Below, one piece after another: positions 1 through 6,311 of a stretch of 7,214 bases of DNA. The stretch covers positions 1 through 7,214 of the forward strand of contig DUJC01000100.1 in NCBI GenBank assembly GCA_013330015.1, read 5' to 3'. The position numbers and the translations under genes were made by a program. This DNA comes from Candidatus Poseidoniaceae archaeon (GTDB taxonomy: Archaea > Thermoplasmatota > Poseidoniia > Poseidoniales > Poseidoniaceae). Within the stretch, counting starts at the first letter, position 1. The number at the start of each line of letters is the position of its first letter. Under the pieces are notes generated by a model, which was given only the letters and a program-made list of their open reading frames with translations, was not told the DNA's origin and searched no databases.

Positions 1-225
1 GAGGTTTCAAGTCCACAAAAGAAGGTCCGACGTGCACGAATCGAAGTTGATATGTCCCTTTTCGAAGACTGGCAAGCCGACGATCGTGATGCTGCTGTTG
101 AATGGGTGGTCGGTGAACTTGGAGAGGGTGAGCAAGAGCGCACCCTCTTGATGCAACTTCAAGGCACAGGTTGGTCTGCTCAACAATCTAGAGCCATTTA
201 CGATATGGCTCGAAACCAACAATAG
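1..225 (+). CDS. C-terminal fragment of an unrecognised protein
   Basis: Frame 1 is open from the first base to a TAG at 223-225, giving 74 residues whose start lies outside the window. I do not recognise the family. The fragment opens with a basic stretch (QKKVRRARIEV), then becomes acidic and probably helical (FEDWQADDRDAAVEWVVGELGEGEQE). It ends in a short segment, GTGWSAQQSRAIYDMARNQQ, that could form a helix-turn-helix or small helical bundle. No transmembrane segment or cysteine cluster is visible. The next gene on the same strand starts 57 bases downstream, so the two may be co-transcribed. Codon use looks like that of the neighbours. An open frame on the opposite strand (7-411) covers the same bases but has a low-complexity, cysteine-scattered translation with no family character, so I prefer this reading. 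Confidence 0.72.
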   Translation, partial: EVSSPQKKVRRARIEVDMSLFEDWQADDRDAAVEWVVGELGEGEQERTLLMQLQGTGWSAQQSRAIYDMARNQQ

Positions 226-270
226 AGCATTAACAGCAACCTCAAAAACACCACGTGATTGGCGAAAACA

Positions 271-274
271 GGAG
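271..274 (+). promoter_or_regulatory. Ribosome binding site deciding the ATG 283 start
   Basis: GGAG lies 8 bases before ATG 283, a normal Shine-Dalgarno spacing. It sits inside the coding sequence if the alternative in-frame TTG at 259 is used. This supports ATG 283 and a 500-residue product over the 508-residue reading. Confidence 0.6.
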
Positions 275-282
275 CAAGAGAT

Positions 283-1785
283 ATGTCTGAAGGTGTACCA
301 GAAGGAGCTTCTCTTCCTGATGGTATTGAAGTCGATGATGCAGCAGCCTACTTCGGTGTTGTCGATTCGTCCGATGTCCTTCAACAGATGATGTCGATGG
401 AATCGAAACAAGCCCTATCAAAGGCGCTTGAACACTTGGCTGACATCATCCTCCGTCCAGGTGAATTCGATTTTGAAGCAGCAAGCGAACGGTTGCAGTG
501 TGAAGGTGGAGAGATTTACTTCTTGATTTTTGGACATCTGAACCTCATGGCACTCCCTGACCCCTTGCTCCAATTTGCAGGTCAACCCGATTCAACAGGC
601 GCAGCGAATGCAGCGCATCCATTCGCTACGGAGGATGTTGTTCAAGCACTCACGCCCTTGTTTGACCCGATGCAATTCCTGAAGATTCTCGCTATTGCTT
701 ATGCGACGGGAGGAACCTCAGAGGTCGAGCGATACTTGCAATCGATCGAAGCCATCATGGCATCACCTGCAGACAATGTGGAGAAGATGCAGACGATGGC
801 TGAAGAACTCAAATCCTCGCTCGATGTTGCGGGACATGCCCTCCCTATGCTGCTCTTTGCAAGCGATCAGGCACAACCTGCCGAGATCGAAGTGGGCACA
901 ATCATAGAGAGAAGAGAACCAGAAACTGTACCTGCTTCGGCGGAATCAGAACCAGAAACAACACCAGAGGTTGCGGCTCCGGAACCTGAGGTTGAATCAG
1001 TACCTCTGCCAACAGAGTCCGTTCCTCTTCCAGCTGTCGATTCGGTTCCGCTACCAAGCAAAGAGAAGGCAGTTGAGGAAACAGGATTCAAGAACGAAGT
1101 CGAGGTTAACCATGCGGCTCAGGATGCCTTTGCAGGTGCATTTGGATCCCAACTTGTACCTGAACCCGAGGTAGTTCCAGAACCTGTTGAAGAAGTCGCT
1201 CCTGAGATTGTTGAACCTGTTGTGAGCGAACCAGAACCCGTGGTTGAAGAACAATCAGAGGAGGAATGGGTTAGTGATGCTGAACGCTTCATTGCTGCGG
1301 ATGTTGATGATTCGGGAAGTCTCTCAGTCGAAGAACTCGCAGTTGCTGCAAACGTGCCCATCGAAGAAGCCGAAGAGTTGCACACCGCAGCAGATACCGA
1401 CGGGGATGGAGAAGTCTCTCTTTCCGAGTTCGTATCATCTGAAGCAGCTCAAAAGATGTCATCGCTTCCTCGTCCAGTTGCTCCAGTCCGCAGACCAATT
1501 CAGTCTCAGCAACCTTCCCGACAGCAGACTCCACAACAACCAGTTCGCAAGCAGCCAACCTCTCCGGGTGTCGCTGCTCCTCAAATGGGCTGGCAACAAC
1601 CGCTTCCTCAACAGCAGCCAATGCGTCAACCAATGCAACAGCCAATGATGCCTCAGCAACCGACTATGAACATACAACCAACCATTCGTTCAGGCATTCA
1701 TTGTCGAGGGTGTGGGATTGGTCTCGATCCGAATTGGCGCTTCTGTCCAATTTGTGGGAACATGAACATGAGTGCGCATCGCTAA
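283..1785 (+). CDS. EF-hand and zinc-ribbon protein with Pro/Glu- and Gln/Pro-rich linkers
   Basis: This is a 500-residue protein of unknown function. Residues 1-205 look helical and globular and match no family I know. Residues 212-328 are Pro/Glu/Val-rich and probably disordered or extended, with three SVPLP repeats at 239-258. Two EF-hand calcium loops follow at 340-351 (DVDDSGSLSVEE) and 371-382 (DTDGDGEVSLSE). Both have acidic or Ser ligands at loop positions 1, 3 and 5, Gly at 6, a hydrophobic residue at 8 and Glu at 12, and they are spaced as a paired EF domain. Residues 395-470 are Gln/Pro/Met-rich. The C-terminus is a zinc ribbon with CxxC pairs at Cys474/Cys477 and Cys488/Cys491, of the type often found as an adaptor in archaeal proteins. 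There is no signal peptide or membrane segment, so it is probably cytoplasmic. Calcium and zinc binding are inferred from motifs. The stop codon overlaps the convergent gene's stop by four bases. Confidence 0.88.
   Translation: MSEGVPEGASLPDGIEVDDAAAYFGVVDSSDVLQQMMSMESKQALSKALEHLADIILRPGEFDFEAASERLQCEGGEIYFLIFGHLNLMALPDPLLQFAGQPDSTGAANAAHPFATEDVVQALTPLFDPMQFLKILAIAYATGGTSEVERYLQSIEAIMASPADNVEKMQTMAEELKSSLDVAGHALPMLLFASDQAQPAEIEVGTIIERREPETVPASAESEPETTPEVAAPEPEVESVPLPTESVPLPAVDSVPLPSKEKAVEETGFKNEVEVNHAAQDAFAGAFGSQLVPEPEVVPEPVEEVAPEIVEPVVSEPEPVVEEQSEEEWVSDAERFIAADVDDSGSLSVEELAVAANVPIEEAEELHTAADTDGDGEVSLSEFVSSEAAQKMSSLPRPVAPVRRPIQSQQPSRQQTPQQPVRKQPTSPGVAAPQMGWQQPLPQQQPMRQPMQQPMMPQQPTMNIQPTIRSGIHCRGCGIGLDPNWRFCPICGNMNMSAHR
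997..1056 (+). repeat. Triple SVPLP peptide repeat in the acidic linker
   Basis: SVPLP occurs at residues 239-243, 246-250 and 254-258, with spacers of two and three residues. The three copies are written with different codons: the Ser codons are TCA, TCC and TCG, and the Leu codons are CTG, CTT and CTA. The repeat is therefore conserved at the peptide level, not as a recent DNA duplication. It could be a short binding motif or simply a rigid Pro-rich spacer. Confidence 0.75.
1465..1692 (+). repeat. Low-complexity Gln/Pro/Met-rich coding segment
   Basis: Residues 395-470 of the EF-hand protein are dominated by Gln, Pro, Arg and Met, with degenerate units such as QQP, PMRQP and MQQPMMPQQP. 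It is likely a flexible tether between the EF-hand pair and the zinc ribbon. Such tracts can change length by slippage, so the length may vary between strains. Confidence 0.7.
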
Positions 1786-2912
1786 TTCTCATCGGCTTTG
1801 AACTCACCAGCTTCGGTCAAACACGAATCGTCCAACCAGACACTCGGTTCTGCGAGGACACCAGAAACGTGAATTCCGGCACTAGAAGTTCCACCAAGAC
1901 CAGTGTTATCTCCAATCGAAAAGTAGCAACTGCCCATACGCTTCTCATCTTCGAGTACATTTCCGACCAGTCGGGCGCTTGGATTCATTCCAAACCCAAA
2001 TTCGGCCACTGTCCAGACACTTTCTCGGTCTTTTGCTTTGAGTTTCTTTGCAACCTCTCCGTAGGATTGACGAATCGTTGCAGCAAGAGTTCCACCTTTG
2101 ACATCGACAACAGTTCCATCTTCCACGATGAACTCCACAGGCTCATCGATCAGTGTCGAATCCCAAGACCCATCGATAACGATGATTCCATTCATGGTTC
2201 CTTCTTTTGGTAGAATGAACACTTTCCCAGCAGGAAGATTGGTCAACATCCGTGGACGATTGCATATTCCGTTATCATCGAGTTTCCAATCACGCCAGTT
2301 CACTTCAAAGGTAACATCGGTCCCTGACTCCGATTTGACATTGATGATTCGTCGTCGCCTCAGGAAGTTGGCAATGTTGGAAATTCGCCGCTTCACATCT
2401 TGGAAATCCGCTGTCATTCCACCTTCTGTGTACAATTCAAAGGTCATTCCTGGCATTGTAGCAATTCGAGCACCATCCTTCAATGCCTGACGTGCGGCTC
2501 TTGTGTGGGTAAGGGAATACTTCGTCGGTGCGATAACGACTTGTTGTTGTCGCATCAATGCTGCAACAGGTGAGGGGGGCTCCTCTCCATGGTGGCGAGA
2601 TTTTGGCATGACGATGAGCAGGACTCGATCCGAGCGCTTCTGTGTGGCAATATGCAAGGATTGACCGATTTCTGCTGTTGTTGGGTCACAGACAATGAGG
2701 ACGTTTTCTCCTCGACGAATGTCCATGCATGTTTGAACGACCATGTCTGAGATGGCATGCAACCGTTCTTCATCGGTCGATGGTTCAGGAAGGCGCTCCG
2801 TTGGTTGCGAGTCTTCGAACGATTCTGCATTGAGAAGAGCATTGATGTCTTCGTCTTCATCGTTCGCAATCACCTTCTCATCCTTGTCTTTTCGACGGAA
2901 GGGAAGGACCAT
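1782..2912 (-). CDS. M29-family aminopeptidase-like protein (AmpS/aminopeptidase T, COG2309)
   Basis: The 376-residue product resembles the short form of COG2309, the family holding M29 metallo-aminopeptidases and relatives such as the NicX dioxygenase. Residues 1-50 are charged and probably disordered. The family core begins near residue 50 (ISDMVVQTCMDIRRGENVLIVCD). Metal-site segments visible are PKEGTMNG with Glu237, VAEFGFGMNPSARLVGNVLEDEK with Glu304, then GSCYFSIGDN and GIHVSG with His348. Recalled relatives read GTxHIAxGDN and HxDG at the last two, so Tyr330 and Ser350 stand where His and Asp ligands are expected. Peptidase activity is therefore uncertain. ATG 2912 is chosen because the longer frame to 3092 would run 84 bases into the divergent M32 gene and bury a strong GGAGGAG at 2926-2932 inside coding sequence. 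No signal peptide is visible, so it is likely cytoplasmic. Confidence 0.82.
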   Translation of the reverse strand: MVLPFRRKDKDEKVIANDEDEDINALLNAESFEDSQPTERLPEPSTDEERLHAISDMVVQTCMDIRRGENVLIVCDPTTAEIGQSLHIATQKRSDRVLLIVMPKSRHHGEEPPSPVAALMRQQQVVIAPTKYSLTHTRAARQALKDGARIATMPGMTFELYTEGGMTADFQDVKRRISNIANFLRRRRIINVKSESGTDVTFEVNWRDWKLDDNGICNRPRMLTNLPAGKVFILPKEGTMNGIIVIDGSWDSTLIDEPVEFIVEDGTVVDVKGGTLAATIRQSYGEVAKKLKAKDRESVWTVAEFGFGMNPSARLVGNVLEDEKRMGSCYFSIGDNTGLGGTSSAGIHVSGVLAEPSVWLDDSCLTEAGEFKADEN

Positions 2913-3008
2913 GGTATCCCATACACTCCTCCATATTGAATGTGTGGCTACAATCAAGCAAAGAGAACGATACGAGTCTTGATGAAGAACCGATGTTGAG
3001 CGGAGAAC
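2913..3008. promoter_or_regulatory. Divergent intergenic region between the two peptidase genes
   Basis: These 96 bases must hold the 5' signals of both the M29-like gene (reading left) and the M32 gene (reading right). I see no convincing TATA box in either direction; the best AT-rich stretch is CCATATTGAATG at 2931-2942, and it overlaps the left gene's ribosome site. Shared control of the divergent pair is possible but not shown. Confidence 0.35.
2926..2932 (-). promoter_or_regulatory. Strong Shine-Dalgarno for the M29-like gene, long spacing
   Basis: The - strand reads GGAGGAG, followed by 13 bases and then ATG 2912. This spacing is longer than usual. A closer ATG at 2922 is out of frame and yields only 14 codons before a TGA at 2878-2880. 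No other start codon lies in frame between the site and 2912. Confidence 0.5.
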
Positions 3009-4505
3009 ATGGGCGACAAAGCATCCTTCTTGAACCGTGTACGAGACATCCATCGAATTGGAAGTATCCAAGGACATCTTGGATGGGATCAAGAAACCCT
3101 CATGCCAGAGAAAGGGGCCAAATCACGAGGTGAAATCATGGCTTGGCTTGCTGCTTTGGCTCATGAAAAAGTTACGGATTCTGAAATGGGTGAATTGCTT
3201 GGACGACTTGAAGAGCGAGATGATCTTGATGAGAGCGAGCAAGCCAACGTGCGAGAATTCAGGAAGCGTTACGATAAGGCAACCAAACTCTCTGCAGAGT
3301 TTGTTTCAGAATTTGCACAAGCTCGAAGCGAAGCGTTGGTTGCTTGGCAAAAAGCGCGAAAAGATGCTGATTTTGCTGCCTTTTTACCACATTTGCAGAA
3401 CCTTGTCGATTTAACTCGAAAGAAGATTGATGCATACGGATATGAGAAAACACCGTACGACGCCCTTCTCGATGAATACGAATCTGGTATGACCGTCGAG
3501 GATTATGACCCACTGTTTGAAGGCCTGCGTGACCGGCTCGTTCCTCTACTCAAGCGAATTCTAGAGGCCAAGAAATCAAACCCTGACCCAACGTTGCCAG
3601 AAGGACTGACGTTCTCAGTAGAGAAGCAGGAAGCATTCTGCACAAAAGTCAGTGAACGAATGGGCTTCGATTTTGCAGCAGGTCGAATGGATGCTTCAAC
3701 GCATCCATTCTCTGCAGGAATTTGGCCAGGAGATACGCGTTTTACAACTCGCTACGATGAACTCGACCCATTCTCATGCCTCTATGCAGTTATGCACGAA
3801 ACAGGCCATGCTCTTTACGAGCAAGGATTGGATGAAAATCACCGATTTACACCACGCGGCGATGCTGTCTCGCTTGGCGTTCACGAGTCCCAATCTCGGT
3901 TGTGGGAGAACCAAATTGGTCGAACACCAGAATTCTGGAACGTTGTTATGGATGAATTCCAGGAATCGTTCCCTGATGCTCCGTCATGGGATTCTTCCAC
4001 GCTTAATCGCATAGCAAACGCAGTTGAGCCTGGTTTCATTCGCGTTGAAGCCGATGAAGTGACGTACAATCTTCACGTCATGTTGCGGTATGAAATTGAA
4101 AAGAAAATCTTCAATGAGAACTACCCGCTTGAGCAACTTCCTAATCTCTGGAATTCGATGATTTCTGATTGGTTTGGACTCACTGTCCCCTCCGATGATC
4201 TGGGTTGCTTGCAGGATATTCACTGGTCGATGGCTGCTTTTGGCTACTTCCCAACCTACACCCTCGGAAATCTGTATGCTGCTCAACTATTGGAAGCGAT
4301 GAGCGACGATCTCGGCTCGATTCAAGATTCAATTGCATCAGGAGATTGGTCCTCGATGCTCGCATGGTTGCGAGAGCGAGTTCACAAACGAGGAAGTGCT
4401 CTTCTCCCTGCTGATTTGATCGAAGAGGCGACAGGGTCTCCTCCTTCGAGCGAACCGTTCCTTCGGTACGTAGAGGAAAAGTACGGAGCGATTTACTCAC
4501 TCTGA
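3009..4505 (+). CDS. M32 family metallocarboxypeptidase (carboxypeptidase Taq type)
   Basis: This zinc or cobalt carboxypeptidase removes C-terminal residues from peptides and usually acts in the cytoplasm as a homodimer. All M32 signatures are present in order: the N-terminal RDIHRIGSIQ..LGWDQETLMP segment, HPF at 232-234, DTRFT at 242-246, the HEXXH site His263-Glu264-x-x-His267, HES at 292-294 with third ligand Glu293, IRVEAD at 344-349, and GCLQDIHW at 399-406 followed by GYFPTYTLG. Ligand spacing (263, 267, 293) matches the Pyrococcus enzyme as I recall it (269, 273, 299). The length of 498 residues is normal for the family and nothing is truncated. ATG 3009 has GGAG only three bases upstream, a tight spacing. 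It is kept because the conserved N-terminal segment begins within ten residues and the nearest upstream ATG (2993) is out of frame. No signal peptide is visible. It lies divergent to the M29-like gene, so the two may share a role in peptide turnover. Confidence 0.96.
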   Translation: MGDKASFLNRVRDIHRIGSIQGHLGWDQETLMPEKGAKSRGEIMAWLAALAHEKVTDSEMGELLGRLEERDDLDESEQANVREFRKRYDKATKLSAEFVSEFAQARSEALVAWQKARKDADFAAFLPHLQNLVDLTRKKIDAYGYEKTPYDALLDEYESGMTVEDYDPLFEGLRDRLVPLLKRILEAKKSNPDPTLPEGLTFSVEKQEAFCTKVSERMGFDFAAGRMDASTHPFSAGIWPGDTRFTTRYDELDPFSCLYAVMHETGHALYEQGLDENHRFTPRGDAVSLGVHESQSRLWENQIGRTPEFWNVVMDEFQESFPDAPSWDSSTLNRIANAVEPGFIRVEADEVTYNLHVMLRYEIEKKIFNENYPLEQLPNLWNSMISDWFGLTVPSDDLGCLQDIHWSMAAFGYFPTYTLGNLYAAQLLEAMSDDLGSIQDSIASGDWSSMLAWLRERVHKRGSALLPADLIEEATGSPPSSEPFLRYVEEKYGAIYSL

Positions 4506-4805
4506 TTCATCGGATGTATCATCCGAACTTGATGAACCAACAAGTTTGTTGATGCGGTCGGTCAATTCCATGATGGCATCGTTCAAGTCGTTGCTACGAT
4601 CATCCTCATGTCCAGTTCCAAAGGTTGTGCCGAGCAAAGTAATCATTGCTCCAGACAGCATCATCACCGCTGGCCAGTAGATATCTTCTGGCACCATGCC
4701 ATCGGTGGCGACCATTCCACCCCAGATCGCCCCTGAGATGAAGATAATCAATCCGATCATCATTTGTTGGTATCCTTGTCCTAATTGTTCTTCCATGCTA
4801 CTCAT
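4497..4805 (-). CDS. Small two-helix membrane protein
   Basis: The product has 102 residues and no recognised family. Two hydrophobic segments are clear: about 15-33 (MMIGLIIFISGAIWGGMVA) and about 42-63 (IYWPAVMMLSGAMITLLGTTFG), joined by a short acidic loop that should form a hairpin in the membrane. Residues 64-102 are a soluble acidic tail with a short amphipathic helix (LNDAIMELTDRINKLV) and a Ser/Asp/Glu-rich end. The frame is open to 4862. I start it at ATG 4805 because a TATA-like element at 4836-4844 would place transcription initiation around 4810-4815, just before this codon, and the sequence between is not hydrophobic. ATG 4796 is a further option. The last nine bases overlap the end of the convergent M32 gene. 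Confidence 0.75.
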   Translation of the reverse strand: MSSMEEQLGQGYQQMMIGLIIFISGAIWGGMVATDGMVPEDIYWPAVMMLSGAMITLLGTTFGTGHEDDRSNDLNDAIMELTDRINKLVGSSSSDDTSDESE

Positions 4806-4835
4806 GTTTCCCAGTGGGAAATTTGTCATCAAGTA

Positions 4836-4844
4836 CTTAAATAA
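4836..4844 (-). promoter_or_regulatory. TATA-like archaeal promoter with short or absent leader
   Basis: The - strand reads TTATTTAAG inside an AT-rich island of the 63-base gap between two - strand genes. Its centre is about 35 bases before ATG 4805. Archaeal initiation normally falls about 25-27 bases after the box centre, so the leader would be some ten bases or less, which fits weak or leaderless initiation. No Shine-Dalgarno of note precedes ATG 4805, only GGGAAAC. This is motif-based inference. Confidence 0.5.
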
Positions 4845-4862
4845 GGTTGCAAAATTTTTCAA

Positions 4863-4870
4863 TTTTTTTT
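4863..4870 (+). terminator. T8 run, possible + strand transcription terminator
   Basis: TTTTTTTT preceded by ATTTTTC at 4853-4860 reads as T-rich on the + strand, the usual mark of archaeal intrinsic termination. The only + strand gene upstream is the M32 gene, which ends about 360 bases earlier, so its transcript would run antisense across the small membrane-protein gene. For the - strand genes the same bases are A-rich and would not terminate. The run also abuts the dihydroorotase stop codon at 4869-4871. Weak support. Confidence 0.25.
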
Positions 4871-6269
4871 AATTCCAAGGGGTCATCAGCAAAGGCAAAC
4901 CTGTTTCGCCTTCTTCGACCAGAATCGAACCTTTCGGACCCGTTGCATCGTTTCGCTCAAACACTGGAACGCCACCAACGACAGTAAGGGTTGGCCATCC
5001 GACGAGCTTCATGCCGTGGAATGGACTCCATCCAACGGTGGTCCATGTGTTGGCATCATCGACGATGCGTTCTGTCGTCATATCGACAAGGGTAATGTCG
5101 CCATCGTATCCTTCCTCAAGACGGCCCTTTCCAATCATACCATAGCATTCTGCTACGTTGAACGACATCCATTTGACAACTTGTTCGATGGTACATGCGC
5201 CTCTTGATGCGTGTGTCAACATGATTGGAAGTGATGTTTCAACACCAGGCATTCCACTCGGAGCAGCAGGGAATCCCTTTGCTTTGCTTTCGAGGGTGTG
5301 TGGGGCGTGATCGGTGGCGATGCATGCGATGGTTCCATCATGGAGTCGATTCCATAGGGTCTGCTTGTCCTTTTGGTAACGGATAGGGGGATTCATTTTC
5401 AATCGAGTCCCAAGCCGTTCCACATCACGCTCATCGTAGGTCAAGTGTTGTGGTAAGACTTCGGTTGTAATGTGAGCATCTTCTCCGTTTCCATGCAACG
5501 ATGTGATGCCATTTAGCCAGTCGGCCTCAATACCTGATGTGAGATGGAGGACGTGCAAGCGATGACCTGTTTCTTGAGCATAAGCCACTGCACGCTTTGT
5601 AGCGATCATTGCCGTCTCATCATCACGCCATTCAGCATGAGCAGCCATATCGGTTCGGCCTTCAATCAACTTCTTTCGCTCATCCATTCGCGTCTCATCT
5701 TCAGCGTGAACGGCGATGAGGCCAGCTGTATTGGTAAAAATTTCATGCAATGCATCGGAATCGTTGACCAGTAAATCACCTGTCGATGAGCCCATGAAAA
5801 TCTTGATTCCACAGATTCCAGGTATGGCGATCGGCGATTCTGGGCTTCCAACTGCTTTTTTCAACTCATCAACGTTGGATTCTGTCGCACCAATAAAGAA
5901 ACCAAAGTTTGTGACACATCGTCGATTTCCAGTAGCAATTTTTTCGTGCATTGATTGAAGGGTTGTTTGGCTAGGAACATTGTTTGGCATGTCGAGGAAG
6001 GAAGTGATTCCTCCACTTGCAGCAGCACATGATCCGGTGTAGAGGTCTTCCTTCTCTGGTTGCCCAGGGTCTCTAAAATGGACTTGTGGATCGATCAAAC
6101 CAGGCAGAAGATGGAGTCCTGTCGCATCAATGGTACGAACATCATCGTTTGCTACCAGACCACCTCCTGGTTGAATGGCTGAAATAATTCCATTTTCGAT
6201 GAGCAAATCACCTACCACGGTTGTCTCGGGTAAAAGCATCGTAGCATTCTGAATCAGGAGGTTGGACAT
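4869..6269 (-). CDS. pyrC: Dihydroorotase (amidohydrolase superfamily)
   Basis: This enzyme makes dihydroorotate from carbamoyl-aspartate in pyrimidine synthesis. The 466-residue product has an N-terminal beta-sandwich segment (MSNLLIQNATMLLPE), then GLIDPQVHFRDPG with His64 and Arg66. It continues with GGITSFLDMPNN at 86-97, GIKIFMGSSTGD with probable carboxylated Lys156, VHAEDE with His188, LHVLHLTS with His242, and ATDHAPH with catalytic Asp320. The C-terminal strand returns to the sandwich. The first His of the usual HxH pair is Gln62; from memory, dihydroorotases of Bacteroidetes share this QVHFR form and the IKxFMGSSTG segment, so it need not be inactive. Hydantoinase or allantoinase is a less likely alternative. 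ATG 6269 is 12 bases from an AAGGAAG at 6282-6288; an in-frame TTG at 6275 is better spaced and adds two residues. It lies 42 bases after mogA, probably in one operon. Confidence 0.88.
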   Translation of the reverse strand: MSNLLIQNATMLLPETTVVGDLLIENGIISAIQPGGGLVANDDVRTIDATGLHLLPGLIDPQVHFRDPGQPEKEDLYTGSCAAASGGITSFLDMPNNVPSQTTLQSMHEKIATGNRRCVTNFGFFIGATESNVDELKKAVGSPESPIAIPGICGIKIFMGSSTGDLLVNDSDALHEIFTNTAGLIAVHAEDETRMDERKKLIEGRTDMAAHAEWRDDETAMIATKRAVAYAQETGHRLHVLHLTSGIEADWLNGITSLHGNGEDAHITTEVLPQHLTYDERDVERLGTRLKMNPPIRYQKDKQTLWNRLHDGTIACIATDHAPHTLESKAKGFPAAPSGMPGVETSLPIMLTHASRGACTIEQVVKWMSFNVAECYGMIGKGRLEEGYDGDITLVDMTTERIVDDANTWTTVGWSPFHGMKLVGWPTLTVVGGVPVFERNDATGPKGSILVEEGETGLPLLMTPWN

Positions 6270-6281
6270 CTTCAATCGGTT

Positions 6282-6288
6282 CTTCCTT
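6282..6288 (-). promoter_or_regulatory. Ribosome binding site of the dihydroorotase gene
   Basis: AAGGAAG on the - strand lies 12 bases before ATG 6269 and 6 bases before the in-frame TTG at 6275. The spacing leaves the exact start open between these two codons. It overlaps a small CTTGT-GAA-ACAAG hairpin (6286-6298), too short to call a regulator. Confidence 0.4.
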
Positions 6289-6311
6289 GTGAAACAAGTC
6301 AATGAATGCTC

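Noticed and set aside
7..411. 134-codon open frame on the - strand over the first gene and the start of the EF-hand gene
   Set aside because: Its translation is composition-skewed with scattered Cys/His and no family motif, and it lies antisense to two better-supported frames.
1156..1260. Glu/Pro/Val-rich tract considered as a tandem DNA repeat
   Set aside because: The units (PEPV, EPEV, EPVV) are degenerate in both sequence and spacing, so I treat it as low-complexity linker, not an array.
1701..2213. 170-codon open frame on the + strand antisense to the M29-like gene
   Set aside because: It covers the conserved metal-site region of the M29-like protein on the other strand and has no motif of its own, so it is a shadow frame.
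2878..2922. 14-codon upstream open frame at the closer ATG after GGAGGAG
   Set aside because: It is very short, out of frame and overlaps the real start. Control by translation of a leader peptide cannot be argued from one sequence.
2913..3092. 60-residue N-terminal extension of the M29-like gene
   Set aside because: It would overlap the M32 coding start, contains the strong GGAGGAG ribosome site and has no family similarity.
4806..4862. Longer start for the small membrane protein at 4862
   Set aside because: The added residues span the TATA-like box and the A/T tract, so they are better explained as upstream region.
6286..6298. CTTGT-GAA-ACAAG inverted repeat before the dihydroorotase gene
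   Set aside because: A five-base stem with a three-base loop is expected by chance and has no T run for termination.
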